Positions 7,225 to 14,314 of a stretch of DNA of 26,427 bases are shown piece after piece. The notes below the pieces were generated by a model that worked only from the letters and a program-made list of their open reading frames with translations, was not told where the DNA came from and made no database searches. Every line of letters begins with the position of its first letter. Positions within the stretch are counted from its first letter, which is position 1. The DNA comes from UBA5314 sp964635975 (GTDB lineage Bacteria; Bacillota; Syntrophomonadia; Syntrophomonadales; Syntrophomonadaceae), in NCBI GenBank assembly GCA_964635975.1, contig CAZWPO010000030.1:1-26427 (forward strand), given 5' to 3'. Position numbers and translations under genes: made by a program.

Positions 7225-7776
7225 ATGGAACTACGTGACAAAAACGTGATAATGGACCGCATGGCGATGAAGAGGGCACTGACCCGCGTCGCTCATGAAA
7301 TCATTGAGCGCAATAAAGGAGTCGAAGAGGTGGCCCTGGTCGGGATTCGGAGAAGGGGCGGGCCTCTAGCATCACGCCTGGCCAAACGGATCGAGGATAT
7401 TGAAGGAATAAAAATTCCGGTTGGCATTCTGGACATAACTCTTTACCGGGATGATCTGACCACCCTTTCCGCACAACCTCTGGTGCGAAGAACAGAAGTG
7501 GATTTTGATATTAATGAGATGGTGATCGTACTGGTTGATGATGTTCTATTTACGGGACGAACGATCAGGGCAGCTATGGATGCATTGATCGACCTGGGGC
7601 GGCCAAAATGTATACAACTTGCCGTGCTGGTGGACAGGGGCCATCGCGAATTACCGATAAAAGCGGACTTTGTAGGCAAGAACGTACCCACAGGAAGACA
7701 GGAGATCATATCGGTAATGGTGGAGGAACTTGATCAAAAAGATGAAGTGCTTATCCAGGAAGTCGTGGATGGATAA
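7225..7776 (+). CDS. pyrR: PyrR bifunctional pyr attenuation protein / uracil phosphoribosyltransferase
   Basis: RNA-binding regulator that senses UMP/UTP against PRPP and promotes termination at pyr attenuators; many homologues also have uracil phosphoribosyltransferase activity. 183 residues, the usual length. The PRPP loop is VLVDDVLFTGRT (about 102-113). The open frame extends upstream to 7156, but that part lies in the leader terminator. ATG 7225 is preceded by GGAGG (7211-7215) with 9-base spacing, and MELRDKNVIMD suits PyrR N-termini. First gene of the pyr operon, flanked on both sides by its own target RNAs. Confidence 0.96.
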   Translation: MELRDKNVIMDRMAMKRALTRVAHEIIERNKGVEEVALVGIRRRGGPLASRLAKRIEDIEGIKIPVGILDITLYRDDLTTLSAQPLVRRTEVDFDINEMVIVLVDDVLFTGRTIRAAMDALIDLGRPKCIQLAVLVDRGHRELPIKADFVGKNVPTGRQEIISVMVEELDQKDEVLIQEVVDG

Positions 7777-7784
7777 AATATAAG

Positions 7785-7865
7785 CCCTTTAATACGGCAC
7801 GAGAGGCCGGCAAGGGAGATGACCGAGAGCAATGAGCCTCCCTTGCAGGGAGGCATTTCCTATTT
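7785..7865 (+). promoter_or_regulatory. PyrR attenuator 2 (pyrR-pyrB intergenic)
   Basis: The anti-antiterminator pairs CCCTT (7785-7789) with AAGGG (7812-7816) around hairpin CGGC (7795-7798), loop ACGAGAG, GCCG (7806-7809), a match to the PyrR recognition loop. The antiterminator pairs GCAAGGGAG (7810-7818) with CTCCCTTGC (7838-7846), nine perfect pairs. The terminator pairs GCCTCCCT (7836-7843) with AGGGAGGC (7847-7854), followed by ATTTCCTATTT, a weak U-tract. It lets PyrR reduce biosynthetic genes separately from pyrR. Confidence 0.87.
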
Positions 7866-7914
7866 AGAGCAGTTGTTAGGCAAAGGAACAGGTTTTTGAG
7901 AGGAGGAAGAACAG

Positions 7915-8856
7915 TTGAAACTGGACCAAAAAAAGGACTTGCTGGGCCTGAGAGGGGTGAGTCGTGAGGAGATTGAATTGATCCTGGACACGGCCTTGCC
8001 TATGAAGGATGTAATGAGCCGGGATATCAAAAAGGTGCCGACTTTACGCGGCAAGGCTATGGTGACCGTATTTTATGAAAACAGCACCCGCACCAGGACC
8101 TCCTTTGAAATTGCCGGGAAGTATTTGAGCGCGGATACAGTCAATCTGGCAGTTGCTACCAGCAGTGTACAGAAAGGTGAAAGCCTGAAGGACACCATAA
8201 AGACTATCGAAGTCATGGGATTTGATTTGATGGTTATGCGACACTCGATGAGCGGAACCCCTCATTATGTAGCACGCAACACCAGCATGCGGGTGATCAA
8301 TGCCGGTGACGGGTTTAACGAGCACCCCACCCAGGCTTTACTGGATATGTTCACGATCAGGGAAAAGAAAGGGACTCTGGATGGGCTCAAGGTCTGCATA
8401 GTAGGAGATATACTGCACAGCCGGGTGGCCAGATCCAATATCTACGGCCTGAGCAAATATGGCTGTGAAGTCAGGGTGGTAGGGCCTTCTACGCTTATAC
8501 CGCCGGGACTAGACAAACTGGGGGTCAAGAGTTACTACAGCCTGGAAGAAGCTGTCGACGGAGTGGATGTGATCAATGTATTGCGCATACAGATGGAACG
8601 TCAGCAAAGCGGATTGTTTCCGTCTCTGGGCGAATATGCAAATCTCTATATGCTTAGCCCGGATAGGCTAACCAGGGCTAAAGAAGATGTCTTGATCCTG
8701 CACCCGGGTCCTATGAATCGTGGGGTTGAGATATCGGGTTCAGCCGCGGACGGCGCCCGCTCGGTTATCAACGAGCAGGTGACCAATGGCGTGGCTGTGC
8801 GAATGGCCTTGTTATTCTTGATGATGGGAGGGTCCAAAGATGAAATACTTGCTTAA
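7915..8856 (+). CDS. pyrB: Aspartate carbamoyltransferase catalytic subunit
   Basis: Joins carbamoyl phosphate and aspartate to carbamoyl aspartate, the first committed step of pyrimidine synthesis. 313 residues. The carbamoyl phosphate motif STRTR is at 57-61 and HPTQALLD, the other conserved active-site segment, is present. HPGPMNRG near the C-terminus is also typical. The TTG start has AGGAGG (7901-7906) 8 bases upstream. There is no pyrI regulatory subunit, as in Bacillus-type operons. It overlaps pyrC by 17 bases. Confidence 0.97.
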   Translation: MKLDQKKDLLGLRGVSREEIELILDTALPMKDVMSRDIKKVPTLRGKAMVTVFYENSTRTRTSFEIAGKYLSADTVNLAVATSSVQKGESLKDTIKTIEVMGFDLMVMRHSMSGTPHYVARNTSMRVINAGDGFNEHPTQALLDMFTIREKKGTLDGLKVCIVGDILHSRVARSNIYGLSKYGCEVRVVGPSTLIPPGLDKLGVKSYYSLEEAVDGVDVINVLRIQMERQQSGLFPSLGEYANLYMLSPDRLTRAKEDVLILHPGPMNRGVEISGSAADGARSVINEQVTNGVAVRMALLFLMMGGSKDEILA

Positions 8857-10126
8857 AGGCGGAAGAGTGATTGACCCGGCCAATCATATCGATGAAGTGT
8901 TAGATATTCTGGTTGAAGATGGGCTAATTTTAGCTGTAGAGAAGAACATAAAGGCAAAGGATGCTGAAACCATAAACGTCAAGGGCATGATTGTGGCCCC
9001 TGGTCTCATCGATATGCATGTGCACCTTCGCGAACCGGGATTTGAGTATAAAGAAGACATAGCTTCAGGAACCCGGGCAGCAGCGGTAGGCGGGTTTACT
9101 ACTATTTGCTGTATGCCTAATACCCAGCCGGTTATCGATGATCTGACCACCGCCAGCTTTGTGCGGGAAAGGGCAAGAAAATCAGGAGTTGTGAATGTTC
9201 TGCCCATTGGAGCGCTGACCAAGAAGCAGGAGGGCCAGGAATTGAGTGCTATCGCCGATCTGGTCGCGGCGGGCTGTGTGGCATTGTCTGATGATGGGAA
9301 GCCGGTTTCCAGAAGCGTGATAATGCGAAACGGTATGGAATACGCTAAAATGTTTGATCTGCCCATCCTGTCTCACTGTGAGGATAGCTCTTTGAGTAAG
9401 GACGGACAGATGCATGAAGGATTCTATTCTACTATTTACGGCTTGAGAGGGATACCTGCCGAAGCGGAAGAAATAATGGTAGCCAGGGATGTTATACTGG
9501 CGCGTTTGACCGACGCGCGGCTGCATATTTGTCATATTTCAACCCTGGGAGCGCTTGATCTGGTGAAGCAGGCCAAACGAGAAGGGCTGTTGGTGAGCTG
9601 TGAGGTAACCCCTCACCACCTGGCTCTGAGTGATGAGATCGTAGGCACTTATGATGCCGACACCAAAGTAAATCCACCGCTGCGCTCCCTGGAGCATACC
9701 GCGGCTTTGATAGACGGTCTCAACAGTGGGATCATTGACTGTATAGCGACTGACCACGCGCCCCATGAGCTTGAGAGCAAAGACTGCGAGTATAACTTGG
9801 CATCTTTTGGCATATCCGGGCTGGAGACGGCAGTGGCGGTATGTATGGATATGGTCAACCGGGGGCTTATCGACCTTAACCGGGTGATAGCAGCTTTCAC
9901 CAGCGGGCCAGCCAGGATTCTGGGAATCGACAAAGGGAGCTTAAGCCCGCAGGGCGCGGCAGATATAACAGTTATCGACCCCAAAGCCAGGACGACTGTC
10001 GACCCGGCTGGATTTCACTCCAAGGGAAAAAATACTCCTTTCAAAGGCGCTGAATTGACAGGGTGGCCCTATCTGACCATGGTCAAGGGTCAAATCGTGG
10101 CCATACAGGGAAGACTCCAGGGATAG
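8840..10126 (+). CDS. pyrC: Dihydroorotase
   Basis: Zinc metalloenzyme that cyclises carbamoyl aspartate to dihydroorotate. 428 residues, the class I (long) type. Metal ligands are visible: HVH in DMHVHLREPG (H60, H62), the DDGKPV segment (D151/D152), H179, H232 and the catalytic Asp in ATDHAPH (D305). The ATG lies inside the 3' end of pyrB, with GGGAGGG a few bases upstream, so translation is coupled. After pyrC comes a 172-base gap where other Firmicutes carry the carbamoyl phosphate synthase genes; none is present. Confidence 0.97.
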   Translation: MKYLLKGGRVIDPANHIDEVLDILVEDGLILAVEKNIKAKDAETINVKGMIVAPGLIDMHVHLREPGFEYKEDIASGTRAAAVGGFTTICCMPNTQPVIDDLTTASFVRERARKSGVVNVLPIGALTKKQEGQELSAIADLVAAGCVALSDDGKPVSRSVIMRNGMEYAKMFDLPILSHCEDSSLSKDGQMHEGFYSTIYGLRGIPAEAEEIMVARDVILARLTDARLHICHISTLGALDLVKQAKREGLLVSCEVTPHHLALSDEIVGTYDADTKVNPPLRSLEHTAALIDGLNSGIIDCIATDHAPHELESKDCEYNLASFGISGLETAVAVCMDMVNRGLIDLNRVIAAFTSGPARILGIDKGSLSPQGAADITVIDPKARTTVDPAGFHSKGKNTPFKGAELTGWPYLTMVKGQIVAIQGRLQG

Positions 10127-10298
10127 ATACGGCTTGGGATGATATATTGTTTGGCAAATACGGTTCACAGTTGTTTTTAAAAGGACTTGTATTTGATGAT
10201 GTCGAAATTTAAAAAATGCAGCTACTGGCCGCAGATGACAAAGAAATATATGACGGGATATGATATCTAATCAGCAGCAATGGGAGGGTCATAGCTAG

Positions 10299-11093
10299 AT
10301 GCCTTCTTTAGAAAACGGATTTGTGGTGAGACACCATCAGGTAGGACGAGATTTATATGAGATGGAGCTGATTGCTCCCAGCATAGCAACTGAGTGCCAG
10401 CCCGGCCAATTTATCCAAGTACAGGTCGGCATGGACTATAATCCTCTGCTTCGACGTCCCTTGAGTCTCTATGACGTCGATAACAACCTGGGCAGTATTA
10501 CATTTTTGTACCGGGTGGTAGGCCGAGGAACTAACATATTGAGCAGGGTGAGAGCCAAGGACACGGTCAGCGTAATGGGCCCTCTGGGGCGCGGCTTTAG
10601 CATGCCAGAGAGAGAAAGCAGGGTGCTTCTGGTAGGGGGCGGGGTGGGAATTGCTCCCCTGGTATATCTGGCCCGCAGGCAGCTGGAAGCCAGGTGCCAG
10701 GTCCGGGTGCTGCACGGTACGCAAACCCGCGGCCAGCTGGCGGCATTTGACAAGCTGAGACAGTTGGGAGCCAAATTTATGCCTGCCACCCTGGATGGCA
10801 GCGCTGGTTTCAAAGGTACGGTTATAGACCTTTTATTTAAGAAAGTAGATCCGGGTGCTATCGATTTCATCTACACCTGTGGTCCAGAGCCCATGATGGC
10901 CAGGGTAACGGATTTTGCGTCACAGTATAAAATACCGGGTGAAGTTTCATTGGAAGAACACATGGCCTGTGGTATCGGTGCATGTTTGGGCTGCGCCCGC
11001 AAGCTGAAAGCCAGTGATGAGCACTACTCAAAGATATGTAAAGATGGCCCGGTTTTTCCCATGGAAATGGTGGAATTTATCCTGGATGTATAG
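10299..11093 (+). CDS. pyrK: Dihydroorotate dehydrogenase B, electron transfer subunit
   Basis: FAD and [2Fe-2S] subunit that passes electrons from dihydroorotate oxidation to NAD+, in complex with PyrD (type 1B). 264 residues: ferredoxin-reductase-type FAD domain (RRPLSLYD near 52-59), NAD-binding region (LLVGGGVGIAPL near 110-121) and a C-terminal cluster with cysteines 224, 229, 232 and 247 in the C-x4-C-x2-C-x14-C spacing of PyrK. ATG 10299 has GGGAGG (10282-10287) 11 bases upstream. It ends 45 bases before pyrD. Confidence 0.96.
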   Translation: MPSLENGFVVRHHQVGRDLYEMELIAPSIATECQPGQFIQVQVGMDYNPLLRRPLSLYDVDNNLGSITFLYRVVGRGTNILSRVRAKDTVSVMGPLGRGFSMPERESRVLLVGGGVGIAPLVYLARRQLEARCQVRVLHGTQTRGQLAAFDKLRQLGAKFMPATLDGSAGFKGTVIDLLFKKVDPGAIDFIYTCGPEPMMARVTDFASQYKIPGEVSLEEHMACGIGACLGCARKLKASDEHYSKICKDGPVFPMEMVEFILDV

Positions 11094-11138
11094 ATTTTTT
11101 ATTCAAGAAATATTTCCTGATGATGAGGAGGAAGCACC

Positions 11139-12095
11139 TTGAAAAAGGAAGCAGGTCGTGGTGAAGAGAAGACGAGACCTGATCTTTCCGTGGATCTGGG
11201 CGGAATCATTTTGAAGAATCCTGTGGTGGCCGCTTCTGGAACATTCGGATACGGGCACGAGTATGAGGGATTTATCAATCCTGCGGAATTAGGAGCAATT
11301 TCGGTAAAAGGGACCACCATGGAGCCGCGGGCTGGCAATCCTCCACCGCGTATTTATGAGACACCGAGCGGTATGCTGAATTCCATAGGTCTGGAGAATC
11401 CCGGCATCAAGGTGTTCCTGGAGGAATACCTGCCCTCATTAAATCATTCCGGGGTGACGGTTCTGGCCAATATAGCGGGCAATACCGTTGAGGAGTACGC
11501 TGAACTGGCCGGGTTGATCGATTCGAATGGAGGCGCAGCGGGGATAGAACTCAACATTTCCTGCCCTAACGTCAAAAAGGGCGGCCAACAGTTTGGCACC
11601 GATCCGGATACCGTTTACCAGGTAGTTAAAGCTGTTAAGAAGAACACCAGGCTCCCGGTTATTCCCAAATTGTCGCCCAATGTCACAGACATCGTAGCGA
11701 TTGCCAGGGCGGCTCAGGAGGCTGGAGCAGATGCTCTTTCGATGATAAATACTCTCATGGGTATGGCAATAAACATCAACACTCGTAGACCAGTTCTGGG
11801 CAATATTTTTGGAGGTTTGTCAGGACCCGCAATCAAGCCGGTTGCCCTGCGTATGGTATATCAGGTTGCCGGAGCCATTGACCTGCCCATACTGGGAGGT
11901 GGAGGCATCGTTAATTATCAAGACGCCCTGGAATTCATAATGGTCGGGGCAACCGCCGTCTCCATAGGGACTGGTATATTCGTAAATCCCATTTTAAGCC
12001 AGGATATCATCGAAGGAATTACCCAATATATGAAAGAAAATGAGATCCAGTCATTAAGCGAACTTCGGGGAGTGGCGCTGGCCAGACCGGAATAA
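11139..12095 (+). CDS. pyrD: Dihydroorotate dehydrogenase B, catalytic subunit
   Basis: FMN enzyme oxidising dihydroorotate to orotate. 318 residues. The active-site Cys that defines class 1 enzymes is C142 in NISCPNV, and FMN-binding segments are conserved (AASGTFGYG, GGGGI, GATAVSIGT). The adjacent pyrK identifies it as the NAD-linked type 1B form, suited to an anaerobe. The TTG start follows GAGGAGG (11125-11131) by 7 bases. The first 15 residues are a charged extension of no recognised function. Confidence 0.97.
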   Translation: MKKEAGRGEEKTRPDLSVDLGGIILKNPVVAASGTFGYGHEYEGFINPAELGAISVKGTTMEPRAGNPPPRIYETPSGMLNSIGLENPGIKVFLEEYLPSLNHSGVTVLANIAGNTVEEYAELAGLIDSNGGAAGIELNISCPNVKKGGQQFGTDPDTVYQVVKAVKKNTRLPVIPKLSPNVTDIVAIARAAQEAGADALSMINTLMGMAININTRRPVLGNIFGGLSGPAIKPVALRMVYQVAGAIDLPILGGGGIVNYQDALEFIMVGATAVSIGTGIFVNPILSQDIIEGITQYMKENEIQSLSELRGVALARPE

Positions 12096-12121
12096 GAGGT
12101 ATCGATTAAGGAGGGGAAATA

Positions 12122-12841
12122 ATGCTGCCCAAGGATAGGATTATACTGGCACTGGATGTGGATACCCAGGCCGAGGCAGTGCAGATCGTAAAGCAGTTGG
12201 GATGTGTACTGGGCACTTTCAAAGTAGGTATGCAGCTATACAATACCTGCGGACCGGACATAGTCCACCGTATAAATGATTTGGGAGGAAAGGTCTTTAT
12301 CGACCTCAAGTTTCACGATATACCCAACACAGTAGCTGCAGCCAGCCGGGTCATGACCAGGCTGGGCTGCGCCATGTTCAATCTACATGCAGCCGGCGGC
12401 AAGGAAATGATGAAAGCCGCCGCACTGCAGGCCGAGCAGGAAGCGGTGCGATTAGGAGGCCAGGCTCCGTTGATTCTGGCGGTAACTGTTCTCACCAGTA
12501 TTTCTCAGGCTGAACTTGAAACTGAAATGCTGATAAAAGACCTGCCCCTGGCTGATGTGGTGAAAACCTGGGCGACAATGGCCCGAGAATGCGGCATGAA
12601 CGGGGTAGTCTGTTCGCCGCAGGAGATAACTATAATTCGAAAAGCCTGTGGCCCCGAATTCAAAATAGTAACTCCGGGGGTAAGGCCAGCCTGGTCGGAA
12701 GCCGGGGACCAGAAAAGGATAACTACACCGAGGCAAGCATTGGACCTGGGAGCCGATTACATGGTGATCGGGCGGCCCATATTGAAGGCCGAAGATAGAC
12801 TGGCAGCTGCTAGCCGAATCATCGAAGAACTGGAGGCGTAA
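12122..12841 (+). CDS. pyrF: Orotidine 5'-phosphate decarboxylase
   Basis: Decarboxylates OMP to UMP, the last step of the pathway. 239 residues. The catalytic DLKFHDIPNT motif carries D61, K63 and D66; VTPGVRP and the final GADYMVIGRPI segment bind phosphate. ATG 12122 is preceded by GGAGGGG about 6 bases upstream. It sits 26 bases after pyrD and 5 bases before pyrE, within one operon. Confidence 0.97.
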   Translation: MLPKDRIILALDVDTQAEAVQIVKQLGCVLGTFKVGMQLYNTCGPDIVHRINDLGGKVFIDLKFHDIPNTVAAASRVMTRLGCAMFNLHAAGGKEMMKAAALQAEQEAVRLGGQAPLILAVTVLTSISQAELETEMLIKDLPLADVVKTWATMARECGMNGVVCSPQEITIIRKACGPEFKIVTPGVRPAWSEAGDQKRITTPRQALDLGADYMVIGRPILKAEDRLAAASRIIEELEA

Positions 12842-12846
12842 ACAAA

Positions 12847-13422
12847 ATGTTGGATATCGAATCAGCAACTAAGATATTTACTGAAGCAGGAGCACTATTG
12901 CAGGGGCATTTTAAGCTCACTTCCGGACGCCACAGCAACCGCTATATGCAGTGCGCGCAGGTCCTGCAGTATCCGGCTTTTACCGAGCAATTGGCCCGCC
13001 ACATCACCGAGCAGTTTCAGGATGATAAGATCGAACTGGTGGTTGGGCCGGCTATGGGCGGTATAATAGTAGCCTACGAAGTGGCGCGCCAGCTGGGGGT
13101 GCCGGGTATTTTTACCGAGCGTCAGGACGGTGAAATGCAGCTGCGGCGGGGCTTTGAAATACCACCCGGTCGGAGGGTGCTGGTGGTTGAAGATGTTATT
13201 ACCACCGGGGGATCGGTCCAGGAAGTGATCGATATAGTTAAAAAAGCCGGAGGAGAACTGACCGGGGTCGCGGTCCTGGTCGACCGTAGTGCCGGCAAAG
13301 TGACGTTCGGAGTAAAACAGGTGGCGGTTCTGCCTATGGAAATAGAATCCTGGACAGAGGAAGACTGCCCCATGTGCAAAGCTGGCCAGGGAGCGCCGAT
13401 AAAACCCGGCAGCCGCAGTTAA
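12847..13422 (+). CDS. pyrE: Orotate phosphoribosyltransferase
   Basis: Makes OMP from orotate and PRPP. 191 residues. The PRPP-binding loop is VVEDVITTGGS (113-123), and the N-terminal LTSGRHSNRY resembles the family's LxSGxxSxxY. The C-terminal CPMCKAG segment is of the CxxC type found in one PyrE subgroup; a metal or redox role is speculative. ATG 12847 has GGAGG (12832-12836) 10 bases upstream, inside the end of pyrF. Confidence 0.96.
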   Translation: MLDIESATKIFTEAGALLQGHFKLTSGRHSNRYMQCAQVLQYPAFTEQLARHITEQFQDDKIELVVGPAMGGIIVAYEVARQLGVPGIFTERQDGEMQLRRGFEIPPGRRVLVVEDVITTGGSVQEVIDIVKKAGGELTGVAVLVDRSAGKVTFGVKQVAVLPMEIESWTEEDCPMCKAGQGAPIKPGSRS

Positions 13423-13494
13423 AGTCATTCCAGATTTGGAAGGCAGTTAAACGGGCAGATTAAAGCCAGGAAACTGGATATGGGGTGAAACGAT

Positions 13495-13791
13495 TTGAAG
13501 GTATACTTGAACGGACGGGAGGTCGCCTTTCACGATGGCGGCTACGAATACGTATTTATCAAGCCCTATGAAAGGCATCAGCATCAGGTTGTAAAAAGGG
13601 AGAACGGGGAACTCACCCTGCAGCTTTATGACAACGGCGTGCAGATTCGCACTTTGGTTACCCCCAAAGAAGTATCTACTGTAGTCAACCGCGACGTAGC
13701 GATAGATACTGTGAATCATAAGATCTACATCCTCGAGCAGGATACCGAGGTCCAGGAAAATCCTGACGGGTCTATCACTATATTGGATTAA
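13495..13791 (+). CDS. Small protein of unknown function at the end of the pyr operon
   Basis: 98 residues, no family recognised. It is soluble, with no membrane segment or Cys, mostly predicted beta strand, rich in Val/Ile/Thr, and has an acidic C-terminus (DTEVQENPDGSITILD). The TTG start is supported by GGGGTG (13482-13487) 7 bases upstream. It lies 72 bases after pyrE on the same strand with no terminator between, so it is probably the last gene of the pyr transcript. Reading frame and ribosome binding site make it a credible gene; no function can be assigned. Confidence 0.7.
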   Translation: MKVYLNGREVAFHDGGYEYVFIKPYERHQHQVVKRENGELTLQLYDNGVQIRTLVTPKEVSTVVNRDVAIDTVNHKIYILEQDTEVQENPDGSITILD

Positions 13792-13792
13792 C

Positions 13793-13816
13793 GGTTTTTG
13801 GCTCCCGCCAAAGACC
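13793..13816 (+). terminator. Hairpin after the pyr operon
   Basis: GGT, then TTTGGC (13797-13802), loop TCCC, GCCAAA (13807-13812), then ACC give a 9-bp stem with one mismatch directly after the last operon gene. No U-tract follows, so termination there is uncertain. Confidence 0.35.
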
Positions 13817-13817
13817 T

Positions 13818-14269
13818 TCAAATATGTTTGTAAAGCAGATCCGTATGCTTGTACCCATCTTTCTCTATCTGCCAAGTAGCGAGATAGGGAGCATTTTCAG
13901 CAAAACAAAAGAACTCCTTTCTAACTTCTTCTGGGGGTAATGCTTCTCTTTGCAAAAATAAAAACCACTAGGACCAGTCTACAATAATATTTAAATTTAT
14001 CTCCTGCTTTCTATTTCTGTTTGCCTCTCGCGGACCAATTTATTGCCATAATGTAACAAATTATCCCACCGTCTCTTCCCATCAGATCTTTTTTCCTTTG
14101 ACGGGGGAGTTTAATGAGCTAATGATATTTAGACCCAAGGCATCGGGGCCGGTAGGTCGTATGGGTCCAGCAGATGAATTGCTTGAATATCTAAACCACT
14201 AGACAAATATGAGGGGAGACTCCATTCTTTTAGGAAGTTAAGGAGTCTTTCTCTTCTTCTGTACGCCAA
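13818..14269 (-). pseudogene. Decayed minus-strand gene of about 150 codons
   Basis: Reading the minus strand from TTG 14269, preceded by AGGAGG (complement of 14281-14286), gives 46 open codons starting MAYRRRERLLNFLKEW and including HLLDPYDLPAPMPW, up to a stop at 14131-14129. Coherent protein-like sequence then continues in other frames: LNIISSLNSPVKGKK, then DGKRRWDNLLHYGNK, then LNIIVDWS. An in-frame TAG (13970-13968) follows, and the last segment (REALPPEEVRKEFF to DLLYKHI) ends at TGA 13820-13818. That implies about three frameshifts, one near an A6 run at about 14090, and one nonsense codon. No family recognised. Sequencing error could explain part, but not four lesions in 450 bases. 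Confidence 0.5.
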
Positions 14270-14314
14270 AGCAGAACCTTCCTCCTGTTTACCGGTGGAA
14301 GGGAATTAGCTATT

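Noticed and set aside
12895..13428. 177-residue minus-strand open frame over pyrE.
   Set aside because: Shadow of pyrE; composition (many His/Arg/Phe) is typical of an antisense frame.
14217..14248. AGACTCC/GGAGTCT hairpin followed by a pyrimidine tract, looking like a plus-strand terminator.
   Set aside because: It lies within the 5' end of the minus-strand pseudogene, and no plus-strand gene needs it; 7-bp stem with a long loop.
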